A stretch of 64,000 nt of DNA. It comes from Clostridium_AM sp963780135. Lineage in GTDB: Bacteria > Bacillota > Clostridia > Clostridiales > Clostridiaceae. The stretch spans positions 1,054,001-1,118,000 of the forward strand of contig CAWAAR010000003.1 in the NCBI GenBank assembly GCA_963780135.1. The letters run 5' to 3'. A program made the translations under genes and the position numbers. Numbering within the stretch: position 1 is the first letter of the stretch; the number at the start of each line of letters is the position of its first letter. The notes under the pieces are model-generated. The model did no database searches. It had not been told where the DNA came from and saw nothing but the letters and a program-made list of their open reading frames with translations. Positions 34,269-43,298 of the stretch are shown here, one piece after another.

Positions 34269-35428
34269 ATTATCACCTCTGAATCTTGACTATTAATGAT
34301 ACTATTTTTCTCATTTATTCTAGTATTTCTAAGTCTTTTAGCCTCTTTCATTTTATATAAAAGGAATGTAGTAACCCATATAAAAATCATATATTTAGTA
34401 AGCCAGAATATATTAGATAAGTTATCTTGAAAATTTCCGCCAATAAGTGATAAATCCCTTAGAGGTATGGCATAGTAGTAAAATGGAATATACTTAGCTA
34501 TCATAGGAATAATATTAGGCATAGCTACAGATGGAAATGTATATCCAACTAAAAATAAACTTATAGCTATTGGACCTGCTAAACCTACTGCATCTATTTG
34601 GTTTCCATTAAACAAGATACTTAGCAGTACTCCAACAAATGTCGTTGAGACACAAAAGAGAATAGTTAGCATAATTCCTGCTTTAACAGAACCCCTATAA
34701 GGCAGACCAAAATATTTACAATAAATTGCTAGAATAATAAAAACTGAAATTGATGCTAGAAGTCCAACCATAATACCTTTAATCCATATTTTTTTATAGC
34801 TATTACCTTTGTTTATTAATAAAATTACAACTATAATCATCCCAACTTGAATAGTATTGATTGCAAATCCTGGAATGAAAAAATTAAACATATTTTCAGT
34901 AGGATTTCCTATAACCCTGGAATTATAACTTATTGGATTAATATAATTTGCAGCTACTTGTGGCATTAATCCAAGTTTTCCCTCTGCTACACCTATTAAA
35001 TATGCTGATTTAATGGTACCTAAAATCTGTGCAACTCTTGTTCTACTAGAAGAAGTCATTGCCATTTGTGCCCCATCATAAACAACCATGATTTTAGGGT
35101 CCTTCCCATCAATTAGATCCTTTGAAAAGTGTTTAGGAATAATAAATCCTATGGATACTTTTCCTTTGTCTATTAAATCTTTAACATCATTATCAATCTG
35201 ACTATATTGGACTACATTAAATTTTGAGTTTGTCTTTATTTCTCTAACAAAAGCTTGAGTTGATAAAGAGTTATCATGATCTACAATAACAGTTGGAATT
35301 TTGCTAAGTGAATGAGCACTAAATTCAAGTGCTAAAACAATAGCCCCTCCAATACCAAGTATAAGAAACATTAAAATAGGAATTATCATATACTTAAATC
35401 TTAATATTTTTTCTTTCATGATAATCAT
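34265..35428 (-). CDS. ABC-2 type permease (first of two)
   Basis: About 387 residues with the same layout as its neighbour: helix near 12-30, outer domain (VIVDHDNSLSTQAFV, PKHFSKDLIDGKDPKIMVVY), then five helices (190-365). The two permeases are paralogous and presumably form a heterodimer. The ATG at 35428 overlaps the hlyD stop by one base (TGATG); a GTG one codon earlier is the alternative. Probably exports a drug or lipid-like compound together with the HlyD-type protein. Confidence 0.87.
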   Translation of the reverse strand: MIIMKEKILRFKYMIIPILMFLILGIGGAIVLALEFSAHSLSKIPTVIVDHDNSLSTQAFVREIKTNSKFNVVQYSQIDNDVKDLIDKGKVSIGFIIPKHFSKDLIDGKDPKIMVVYDGAQMAMTSSSRTRVAQILGTIKSAYLIGVAEGKLGLMPQVAANYINPISYNSRVIGNPTENMFNFFIPGFAINTIQVGMIIVVILLINKGNSYKKIWIKGIMVGLLASISVFIILAIYCKYFGLPYRGSVKAGIMLTILFCVSTTFVGVLLSILFNGNQIDAVGLAGPIAISLFLVGYTFPSVAMPNIIPMIAKYIPFYYYAIPLRDLSLIGGNFQDNLSNIFWLTKYMIFIWVTTFLLYKMKEAKRLRNTRINEKNSIINSQDSEVII

Positions 35429-36480
35429 CACTTCTTTCCAAAATCAACAAAGGTTGTCATTCCTGCATGAAGTGGTTTATTCATATCAATTAATTCAACT
35501 TTAACTCCATAGGATAGTACATCAAATTCCCCATTATCATTTGTTGCCCTTTTAACTGCAAAATCAGCATCTTTATTAATTCTAACTATTTTACCTTTAA
35601 ATTGTTGATTAGGATAACTAGAAAGTTTTACAGACACTTCTCCATTTAACTTAACTTTTGAAAGATCTGTTTCTTTTACATTACATTCAATCCAAGGTGC
35701 AGTTGTATTTGTCATTACTAGAAGAGGCATTCCTGTAGATACTAATTCACCAACCTCTACATTTAACTGATTTACAACTCCATCTGCTGGTGCTGTAATT
35801 GTTGTATCATTAATGTAGGTTTGTACTTCATCCTGTCCACCTTCAGCTTGTTTAATTTGAGCTTGATATCCCTGTATTGTTGCATCTGCTTGACTTACTT
35901 GTGCTTGCAGGGCTGCTATATCTTCGGATCTTGCTCCATCTTTAGCAACATCATATTGCTTTTCATACACATCCATAGCTGTTTTAGCTTTATCTAAATC
36001 TTCTTTAGCTGCATAACCTTTACTATACAATCCATTTACTCTATCATAGGTGGATTTCGCTAAATCGTATTGAGACTTAGCTTGAGAAATTTCCTCAGGT
36101 CTTGCTCCATTTTGAGCCTTCTGAAGTTGTGCTTGTGCTGCTGCTTTTGCTGCTTCTGCTGCTTTCATTTGTCCAGTAGCTGCATCGATTTGAGCTTTTG
36201 ATTGAGATTCCTTTGCAACGAGAGAACTATTATCTATAGTTATTAAAACTTGTCCGTTTTTTATACTGTTACCTTCAGCTATATTTATAGCCGTTATTTT
36301 TCCTGCAACTTTTGAATTTATGTTTATTTCTTTGGTTTCTATGTTTCCTTGAACAATTAAGTGGTCGCTTTGCTGCTTTACTATTTTATCTCCAGTTAAA
36401 ACAACATTTTTACTACATCCTGAAAACAAACCTGTTGTAATTGTTAGAGCTAATACTAATGCAAATTTTTTTCTTTTCAT
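35428..36480 (-). CDS. HlyD-family periplasmic adaptor lipoprotein
   Basis: 350 residues. Signal peptide with lipobox FSGC near residue 22, then an HlyD biotinyl-lipoyl half (KVAGKITAINIAEGNSIKNG near 55), a long Ala/Gln-rich coiled hairpin (about 90-210), the second lipoyl half (TITAPADGVVNQLNVEVGEL) and a beta-barrel. It forms the membrane-fusion part of an exporter; in a Gram-positive cell it is anchored on the outer face of the membrane. The ATG at 36480 has AGGAGG seven bases upstream; an earlier in-frame start would overlap marR. Next to two ABC-2 permeases. Confidence 0.9.
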   Translation of the reverse strand: MKRKKFALVLALTITTGLFSGCSKNVVLTGDKIVKQQSDHLIVQGNIETKEININSKVAGKITAINIAEGNSIKNGQVLITIDNSSLVAKESQSKAQIDAATGQMKAAEAAKAAAQAQLQKAQNGARPEEISQAKSQYDLAKSTYDRVNGLYSKGYAAKEDLDKAKTAMDVYEKQYDVAKDGARSEDIAALQAQVSQADATIQGYQAQIKQAEGGQDEVQTYINDTTITAPADGVVNQLNVEVGELVSTGMPLLVMTNTTAPWIECNVKETDLSKVKLNGEVSVKLSSYPNQQFKGKIVRINKDADFAVKRATNDNGEFDVLSYGVKVELIDMNKPLHAGMTTFVDFGKK

Positions 36481-36508
36481 ATAAATCCTCCTAACCAAAT
36501 TAATATAT

Positions 36509-36988
36509 TTACTCATAAGACCTGTTAGTTAAACGTTGTCTGATTTTTACAAGTGATTCATGTAGAATTTGCATCTCTTCTTCTGGTAAAACATCTAATA
36601 AAGACGCTACAAAGTTTTCTTTATCTGGTAATATCTCAGCTAAAATTTTCTTGCCATCTTCTGTTATAATAACCTTTGTATATCTTCTATCATTTTTATT
36701 TTCCTGCCTCATAACAATTCCTTTTGATGTCATTCTATCAATTAAAGTTGTTACGCTAGGTTTCTTTACTTCTAATTTCTTGCTAAGAGTAGATGAAGTG
36801 CTTCCTTCATCACCACATAAATATAAGTAATACAGAACTTTGAATTGTACTTGTGTTAATTTAAACTTTTTATATCCCTCTTCACCAACTTTATTTATTA
36901 ATTCTGATACTTTAACTATCTCTTCAATTACTTCGAAATTTAATTCCATTGGATCAATCTTAATCAAATCGGTATCTTTTTTATTCAT
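36509..36988 (-). CDS. MarR-family transcriptional regulator
   Basis: 159-residue winged-helix repressor: LTQVQFKVLYYLYLCGDEGS, the recognition region TLSKKLEVKKPSVTTLIDRM (about 70-90) and wing DRRYTKVIITEDGKK. First gene of the export operon, so it probably controls that operon and releases DNA on binding a toxic substrate. The ATG at 36988 has AGGAG nine bases upstream; GTG at 36997 is less likely. A perfect 16-bp inverted repeat lies about 190 bases upstream. Confidence 0.92.
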   Translation of the reverse strand: MNKKDTDLIKIDPMELNFEVIEEIVKVSELINKVGEEGYKKFKLTQVQFKVLYYLYLCGDEGSTSSTLSKKLEVKKPSVTTLIDRMTSKGIVMRQENKNDRRYTKVIITEDGKKILAEILPDKENFVASLLDVLPEEEMQILHESLVKIRQRLTNRSYE

Positions 36989-37528
36989 AAACAACACTCC
37001 TAAAATATTTTTTTGTATTATTTCACTAACACTATTAATTTTGTTAATTTAACCTATTGTGCTACTTAATTATGTGGATTAATAATTAAAATATTGAAGA
37101 TATATATTTTGAATTTTTAAATATCATAATAGATTAATTTAATATACTGATAGTCATATAAATATTAGTTAGTATAGTTAATAGTTAGTTATACTAACTA
37201 TTAACTATATTAATCATTATACATATTATTATATTAATTGCAATATCAATAATTGGAAATTATTAAAAATAATTTGTAATTTTTAATTGTAGCTCTGCAA
37301 AATAAAAATCTAAGTTGATAATATTACCAAAAAATAAATATGGCATACTTTTAACCACTATTGTGAATGGATTAATAAATTTACCTATTAAGTATTAAAA
37401 TTAATTAAAGAAAATACAAAATTAAAGAATGAAATTAAGGATTTCAATGAAAAGTATGATAGACTAAAAAAAGAAATAATGTATTAGAAAGAGTTATTTT
37501 AAGCAATATTAATGAGGTGATATAACTC
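36989..37528. other. Divergent intergenic region with palindrome and coding scrap
   Basis: Contains the marR leader, the long palindrome at 37174-37208, and a short coiled-coil-like scrap (about 37399-37485: IKENTKLKNEIKDFNEKYD) that ends in a stop and lacks a start or binding site. Otherwise AT-rich. Confidence 0.5.
37174..37208. promoter_or_regulatory. Perfect 16-bp inverted repeat upstream of marR
   Basis: ATAGTTAATAGTTAGT-TAT-ACTAACTATTAACTAT. The arms also carry the hexamer TAGTTA in tandem. No T-run follows, so an operator, perhaps for the MarR protein, is more likely than a terminator. Confidence 0.6.
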
Positions 37529-39901
37529 ATGAAACAAAATGAAATTAAAACTTCCATACGAAACCTTGTTGAGTTTATTTTACGTTCTGGAGATATTGAT
37601 AGCAGATTTGTTGGAAGCGGTAGAGCTTTGGAGAGAGCTTTAGAGGGAACTAAGCTGCATCAGAAGATTCAAAAAGCTGGAGGAGAAAATTACACAGCAG
37701 AGGTGCAGTTAAAATATATAAAAGAATGTGATGACTTTCTATTAATATTAGAAGGGCGTGCAGATGGCATAATATCAGAAGACAGTTGCATTGTAATAGA
37801 TGAAATAAAGACTACTTCTGTTCCATTGGAATATATAGATGAAAATTTTAATTATTTACATTGGGCACAAGCTAAATGTTATGCATTTATTTATGGTGAA
37901 CAAAATGGACTAAAAAACATAGATATTCAGCTAACTTATTATAATGTTGATACTGATGAAATTAAAAGAATAAGGAAAGATTTTAATTTCAATGATTTAA
38001 GTGAATTTTTCTTTGAATTAATTGATAAATATTTAATGTGGGCAAAACTTACTCGTGAATGGTGTATTGTTAGAAATGAGTCAATAAAAAAAGTAAAATT
38101 TCCATATAAAACTTATCGTAAGGGCCAAAGAGAGTTAGCTGTTTCTGTTTATAAGACAATCTGTGAAAGTAAAAAGATTTTTGTGCAAGCGCCTACGGGT
38201 ATAGGTAAAACTATTTCAACGCTATTTCCTTCTATTAAAGCTATGGGAGAAGGTAAAACAAGTAAAATATTTTATTTAACTGCAAAAACTATTACGCGCC
38301 AAGTAGCAGAAGAGTCTATTGAAGAAATGAGGAATTGTGGATTGGCTTTCAAATCAATTACTTTAACTGCAAAAGATAAGATATGTTTTAAAGAAAGCAC
38401 TACTTGCAATCCAGAGGCTTGTGAGTTTGCAAAAGGACATTTTGATAGAGTTGATGAAGCGATTACTGACTTATTTAAAAACGAAAATGCTTTTACAAGA
38501 GATGTTATTAAGATGTACGCAAAAAAATATATGGTATGCCCTTTTGAACTCTCTTTAGATTTATCATTATGGGCAGATTGTATAGTTTGTGATTATAATT
38601 ATGTTTTTGACCCACGGGTTTATTTAAAAAGGTTTTTTCAGATTAATACTGAAGACTACACTTTTTTGATTGATGAAGCTCATAATCTAGTAGATAGATC
38701 AAGGGAGATGTTTTCTGCAGAAATTTTTAAAGATTCTTTTCTACAGTTGAAAAAAATATATAGCACAAAGAAAACAGGAATGTACAAGATATTAAGTAAA
38801 TTAAACAGTATGATGCTTAAGATGAAAAAAGAATGTGAAATAGATGGGCATTTTGTTCAAGCAGAAGAACCAAAAGAAATTTATACATTGTTGAAAAGGT
38901 TCATAAAGGAGTCAGAAATTTTACTTAGTGAAAATAGCAGGCAAGAAGAACATGAAGAATTATTAGAATTGTATTTTAATGTTCTTGCATTTCTAAAAAT
39001 TGCAGAATTCTATGATAAAAGATATATTACTTATTTAGAAAAAGATCAATCTAATGTTAAACTAAAGATTTTTTGTCTTGATCCTTCTTTTGTATTAAGC
39101 GAAGCCTTAAAGAGGGGAAAGTCAGCTATATTCTTTTCAGCTACTTTAACACCCATTGATTATTTTCGTGATATATTAGGTGGTGATGAAGATAACTATA
39201 AAATGAGACTATCATCTCCTTTTGATGTTAATAAACTAAGCTTATTAATAGCAAATAAAATATCTACTAAATATAATAATAGAGAAAAAAGTTATTCGGA
39301 AATTGTTAAGTATATTTATCAGGTTATAGTTCAAAAAACAGGTAACTATATGGTTTTCTTTCCATCATATAAATATATGAATGATGTAGTGAGTGCTTTT
39401 AAGGATATGTATCCGGATATAGATACCATAGTTCAATCAAATGCAATGACAGAAGAAGATAGAGAAATATTTCTTGACAGATTCAAACCATCAACAGAAG
39501 AAACGGTACTTGGTTTTACAGTTCTAGGAGGTATTTTTTCTGAGGGTATTGACCTAAAAGGAGATAGACTTTTAGGAGCAATTGTTATTGGTGTAGGACT
39601 TCCAAAAGTATGTTTAGAACGTAATATAATTATGGATTATTTTAAAGAAAAAAATGGGCGTGGATATGAATATTCCTATATGTATCCAGGTATGAATAAG
39701 GTACTACAAGCATCTGGTAGAGTGATTCGTTCTGAGGATGATAGGGGAATTGTACTTTTGATTGATGAACGATTTTCTAAATTTTATTATAAAAAATTGT
39801 TTCCTACACATTGGAGTTCTTATAAGGAAGTTACTAATTTAAAGCAATTGGATTTTTATGTTAGAGATTTTTGGGATAAAGAATATGAAAGAAAGCAATA
39901 A
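37529..39901 (+). CDS. Nuclease-helicase fusion: PD-(D/E)XK domain plus XPD/DinG-type helicase
   Basis: 790 residues. Residues 1-180 form a RecB/Cas4-like nuclease: LEGRADGI then VIDEIKTT (D...ExK) and QAKCY (QxxxY). From 200 on it is a superfamily 2 helicase of the XPD/DinG/Rad3 group: Walker A APTGIGKT, iron-sulfur cysteines (CFKESTTC, C, then MVCPF) near 290-340, DEAH in FLIDEAHNL, FFSATLTP, EGIDLKGDR and QASGRVIRS. It should unwind 5'-overhang DNA and could cut it, giving a role in repair or defence. GAGGTGATATAAC precedes the ATG. Monocistronic; a similar fused form exists in other clostridia as far as I recall. Confidence 0.9.
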   Translation: MKQNEIKTSIRNLVEFILRSGDIDSRFVGSGRALERALEGTKLHQKIQKAGGENYTAEVQLKYIKECDDFLLILEGRADGIISEDSCIVIDEIKTTSVPLEYIDENFNYLHWAQAKCYAFIYGEQNGLKNIDIQLTYYNVDTDEIKRIRKDFNFNDLSEFFFELIDKYLMWAKLTREWCIVRNESIKKVKFPYKTYRKGQRELAVSVYKTICESKKIFVQAPTGIGKTISTLFPSIKAMGEGKTSKIFYLTAKTITRQVAEESIEEMRNCGLAFKSITLTAKDKICFKESTTCNPEACEFAKGHFDRVDEAITDLFKNENAFTRDVIKMYAKKYMVCPFELSLDLSLWADCIVCDYNYVFDPRVYLKRFFQINTEDYTFLIDEAHNLVDRSREMFSAEIFKDSFLQLKKIYSTKKTGMYKILSKLNSMMLKMKKECEIDGHFVQAEEPKEIYTLLKRFIKESEILLSENSRQEEHEELLELYFNVLAFLKIAEFYDKRYITYLEKDQSNVKLKIFCLDPSFVLSEALKRGKSAIFFSATLTPIDYFRDILGGDEDNYKMRLSSPFDVNKLSLLIANKISTKYNNREKSYSEIVKYIYQVIVQKTGNYMVFFPSYKYMNDVVSAFKDMYPDIDTIVQSNAMTEEDREIFLDRFKPSTEETVLGFTVLGGIFSEGIDLKGDRLLGAIVIGVGLPKVCLERNIIMDYFKEKNGRGYEYSYMYPGMNKVLQASGRVIRSEDDRGIVLLIDERFSKFYYKKLFPTHWSSYKEVTNLKQLDFYVRDFWDKEYERKQ

Positions 39902-40036
39902 ATCAATAGGCTATTGTACTGGCTAGTTATTTTCTTGAGTATGCTTAAAGATTAATAAAATAATATATATTATAAATGATTTTGGGAAAAAGTAAATAAT
40001 ATGATTTAAATATTATTATGATAAGAGGTACTTAAT

Positions 40037-40681
40037 ATGAAAAATTCAGAAAAGATATTTAAAGATTTTGATAAACATTTATTAGAAGATGAAAAACCCT
40101 CTGAGTATTTTAATTCTATGGTTGAAACAGAACTATTTGAAAATATATATCCATTAACCATGCTTAGAGATTTAATACAAACACCTCAGTCTCCAGTGCA
40201 TCATTCAGAAGGAAATGTATGGAAACATACTATGCTTGTTATAGATGAAGCTTCTAAGCTGAAAGATAGTAGTAAAGATCCTAAGGTGTTTATGTGGGCA
40301 GCATTATTACATGATTTAGGAAAAGCACAGACTACAAAAATAAGGAAGGGAAGAATAACATCTTATGATCATGATATAGTTGGAAAAAAACTTTCAATAG
40401 ACTTTTTGAAGAAATTTGACTGCAAGGAAGATTTTATAGAAAAAGTTTCTTATTTAGTAAGATGGCATATGCAGACTCTTTTTGTAGTTAAAAATATGCC
40501 TTTCGCCAATATAAAAGATATGGTGTTAGAGGGAAACTTTGAAGAGGTGGCATTACTTTCATTATGTGATAGATTGGGAAGAGGAGGAATGACATTAGAA
40601 AAGATTAAAGAGGAAAATATTAATATAAAAATTTTTATTGAAAAGTGTAGAAATTTTATAGGAAAACTTTGTATAAAGTAA
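40037..40681 (+). CDS. HD-domain phosphohydrolase
   Basis: 214 residues. HHSEGNVWKHTMLVIDEA, LLHDLGKA (metal-binding HD at about residue 96), TSYDHDIVGK and VRWHMQ give the H...HD...H...D/H set of the HD superfamily. Order and spacing resemble the HD domain attached to bacterial tRNA nucleotidyltransferases, here alone. Substrate unknown; nucleotide or RNA phosphoester likely. AGAGGTACTTAAT precedes the ATG. It follows the nuclease-helicase by 135 bases. Confidence 0.82.
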   Translation: MKNSEKIFKDFDKHLLEDEKPSEYFNSMVETELFENIYPLTMLRDLIQTPQSPVHHSEGNVWKHTMLVIDEASKLKDSSKDPKVFMWAALLHDLGKAQTTKIRKGRITSYDHDIVGKKLSIDFLKKFDCKEDFIEKVSYLVRWHMQTLFVVKNMPFANIKDMVLEGNFEEVALLSLCDRLGRGGMTLEKIKEENINIKIFIEKCRNFIGKLCIK

Positions 40682-40690
40682 TTTTAAAAT

Positions 40691-40732
40691 AAGAAGTTCT
40701 CAATTTTTAGTTTAAAAGTTTGTGAACTTCTT
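40691..40732. terminator. Hairpin between convergent genes
   Basis: AAGAAGTTC pairs with GAACTTCTT around a 24-base AT-rich loop; a modest bidirectional terminator candidate. Confidence 0.5.
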
Positions 40733-40746
40733 AATATCAAAAAAAT

Positions 40747-41676
40747 CTACAGAGTTTGTGGCTTTTTAGGTAAGGTAAATGTAAAAATTGTTTTTTTAAA
40801 GGGAGAACTATTTACGTAAATGGTACCACCTTGAACTTCCACTAATTTTTTAACTATAGTAAGCCCTAAACCACTACTTTTTAAATTTAATTTTCTTGAT
40901 TTTTCAACAGTATATAATCTGTCAAATACATAATCTAATTCCTCTTTGGGAATCCCACCACCATTATCCCATACATCTATAAAAACAAGGGATTTATCTT
41001 CTCGCAAGTTAATTCCTATAATAGTACCTTGTAAGCCATATTTTAAAGAATTGTTTATAAGATTACTTAAAATTCTATTTAATGCTTTTTCATCTGCAAA
41101 GGCGTATATATCCTTTTCAGGAATATTTATTTGTGGTTCCATATTAAATTTTTTAAACTCATTAAAAAATGAAATTATATTTTGCCTTACAATTTCAGAT
41201 ATGTTTAATTCTTTTATTTCTAATCTAATATCATTGGATTCAAGTTTTGAAACCTGGAAGAATTCTTCCATAAGGTTATATAAATGATTGCCTTTAGTAA
41301 AAACTATATTTATATATTGTTTTTTTTCATCATCGCTTAATGTATTATCATTAAGCACAAGTTCTAGATATCCAAGCATTGAAGTTAAAGGAGTTCTAAG
41401 GTCGTGGGATATATTAGATATCATTTTTTTTGTTAAATTTTCATTTGCTTTATTTTTTTTAAATACATTCTGCAAGTTTTCTATTAAAGTGTTTATATTT
41501 ATACATAATTTATTTATAGGTCTCATATGATTTTGAAGTCTTATTCTTTGATTAAAGTTCCCTTGTAAGACTTCATCTAATGTTTTGATTATATAATTTA
41601 TTTTTTTGACAAGCAAAACTATTAAAGTTATAAGGACAAATATTATAATTATAAAAATGCAAACTAATATATTCAT
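40747..41676 (-). CDS. Sensor histidine kinase
   Basis: 309 residues: one N-terminal membrane helix (about 3-23), a short HAMP-like linker (IKTLDEVLQGNFNQRIRLQN), HisKA with the His in MISNISHDLRTPLTSM near residue 88, and HATPase motifs ILSNLINNSLKYGL, VWDNGGGIP and SSGLGLTIVKKLV. No extracellular sensor domain, so it probably senses within the membrane or via partners (BceS-like size). The ATG at 41676 follows GGTGAT inside the end of the regulator gene. Pairs with the regulator immediately upstream. Confidence 0.93.
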   Translation of the reverse strand: MNILVCIFIIIIFVLITLIVLLVKKINYIIKTLDEVLQGNFNQRIRLQNHMRPINKLCININTLIENLQNVFKKNKANENLTKKMISNISHDLRTPLTSMLGYLELVLNDNTLSDDEKKQYINIVFTKGNHLYNLMEEFFQVSKLESNDIRLEIKELNISEIVRQNIISFFNEFKKFNMEPQINIPEKDIYAFADEKALNRILSNLINNSLKYGLQGTIIGINLREDKSLVFIDVWDNGGGIPKEELDYVFDRLYTVEKSRKLNLKSSGLGLTIVKKLVEVQGGTIYVNSSPFKKTIFTFTLPKKPQTL

Positions 41677-41677
41677 T

Positions 41678-42367
41678 TTAATCACCAAGTTTATAGCCTA
41701 TGCCCCATACGGTTACTACATATTTAGGAACATTAGGATTGTCCTCAATTTTATTTCGCAGCCTTCTTATATGAACCATTACAGTATTGTCGTCATTTAC
41801 ATAATTATCTTCCCATACAGTATTAAATATTTGAGATTTTGTAAACACTCTATCTTTATTAGAAAGAAAAAACTTTAAAAGTTCAAATTCTTTTGGCGTT
41901 AAATTTAGCTCTTTATTTTCTTTGAATACTTTGTAATTTAAAGTATCTAACTTCAGTTCCTTATATTGCAAAATAGAATTTTCATTGCTACTTTTACTAT
42001 AATAAACATATCTTCGCAGTTGAGCTTTTACTCTGGCAGCTAATTCTCTAGTAGAGAAGGGCTTTATCATATAATCATCAGCGCCCATGCTAAGACCAAT
42101 TATTCTGTCTGATTCTTCATCTTTAGCTGAAAGAATTATAATTGGGACAGTACTTAATTCTCTAATTTTTCTTAAAATTTCTATTCCGTCAATATAAGGA
42201 AGCATTAAATCAAGTATAATTAGCTTGAAATCATTATTATATTTTTCAAGGGCTTCTTTACCATCAAAAGCTTGAATTATATGATAATTTTCTTTTTTTA
42301 AAGCTGCAGCAACTAAATTATTTATTTCTTCATCGTCTTCTATAATTAAAATATTAGAAATTTCCAT
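41678..42367 (-). CDS. OmpR/PhoB-family response regulator
   Basis: 229 residues. Receiver with acidic pair EDD near 9-11, phosphoacceptor Asp in LIILDLMLPYIDG near residue 54 and Lys in YMIKPFS; winged helix with LTPKEFELLKFFLSNKD and HIRRLRNKIEDNPNVP. The ATG at 42367 has AAAGGTGATAC upstream; an in-frame start 11 codons earlier has no site. Its stop lies one base from the kinase start, so both form a standard two-component pair. Target not evident. Confidence 0.94.
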   Translation of the reverse strand: MEISNILIIEDDEEINNLVAAALKKENYHIIQAFDGKEALEKYNNDFKLIILDLMLPYIDGIEILRKIRELSTVPIIILSAKDEESDRIIGLSMGADDYMIKPFSTRELAARVKAQLRRYVYYSKSSNENSILQYKELKLDTLNYKVFKENKELNLTPKEFELLKFFLSNKDRVFTKSQIFNTVWEDNYVNDDNTVMVHIRRLRNKIEDNPNVPKYVVTVWGIGYKLGD

Positions 42368-42575
42368 TGTATCACCTTTCTTTTGAGTTTTGTTTCTCAA
42401 AGATATAAAATCTTTAATTTATTGTAACATAAAAGTTAGTAAATATTGTTTATTTACAGTTTTTAAAAATAAAAATTAACTTAGAATAATATATTATCCC
42501 CAAACATATGGTAAAATAAGTATATTATTGAATTTTTAGTAAAATTATATATTAAGTGATTTAGGGGATGATAGT

Positions 42576-43004
42576 ATGGGTAGATTGAAGTCGCTTATAT
42601 TTGAAATGGTGATTATAATAATAAGCTTGTTTTTAGTTTTAGTAGCAGGTCTTGTAGATATAAGAGCAAGTCAATCTAGTGTAAATTCCAAAGAAATGCA
42701 AGAAATGAATGTTTCCATAGAAAAAGATAAAAAAAATATTGAGACCATGAGTGATAATTTAGTTAAAAAAAATGAGGAGCTTGAACAAATTAAAAAAAAT
42801 ATTGATAAATTAAAAACTGATAATATAACTGAATGGAATGATAGTATTATTACTTACAATAAAAAGTTATTGGAATACAAGAGCAGTTTAGCAGAATATA
42901 ATGCAAGCTTAGATAAATATAATAAAAGATATACCCAATTTAAAATACTAGGAGAGAAAAATGAAAGCTTAACACAGTGGATTAAATCTGTATTAGGAAT
43001 TTAA
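42576..43004 (+). CDS. Membrane-anchored coiled-coil protein
   Basis: 142 residues: one N-terminal membrane helix (residues 6-28) followed by a long, Lys/Glu/Asn-rich coiled coil (about 40-130, with LVKKNEELEQIKKNIDKLK). TAGGGGATG precedes the ATG. No family recognised. It is divergent from the two-component pair (about 210 bases from the regulator start) and could be its target, which is speculation. Confidence 0.65.
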   Translation: MGRLKSLIFEMVIIIISLFLVLVAGLVDIRASQSSVNSKEMQEMNVSIEKDKKNIETMSDNLVKKNEELEQIKKNIDKLKTDNITEWNDSIITYNKKLLEYKSSLAEYNASLDKYNKRYTQFKILGEKNESLTQWIKSVLGI

Positions 43005-43298
43005 AAAAATATTAAGTATTTATCATATTAATATAAATTTTATGTGATAAAATTTAAATATAAGTAATGAAAATAAAAAAAACAACGAAAATATTTATAA
43101 GGAATCTGAAAAGAAATAATAAATTAAGTATATGGCAGATATTTTAAATTAAACAAAGAAACTGATTCAACTGTTGGATTGATATTAAATGGTTAAGTTA
43201 ATGCAGCATGATTTAAAATAAAGTTGTATCTTAATTAGTTGTTTTTTAGATGATTGAAAGTTAGAAAATAAAGTTATCATAATAACTGGGGGTATAAT
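43005..43298. other. Intergenic region
   Basis: AT-rich, without a gene. A short broken frame near 43160-43200 (KETDSTVGLILNG) may be a coding scrap. Confidence 0.35.

Noticed and set aside
37391..37490. Short coiled-coil reading frame
   Set aside because: No start codon or binding site; ends quickly; at most a scrap.
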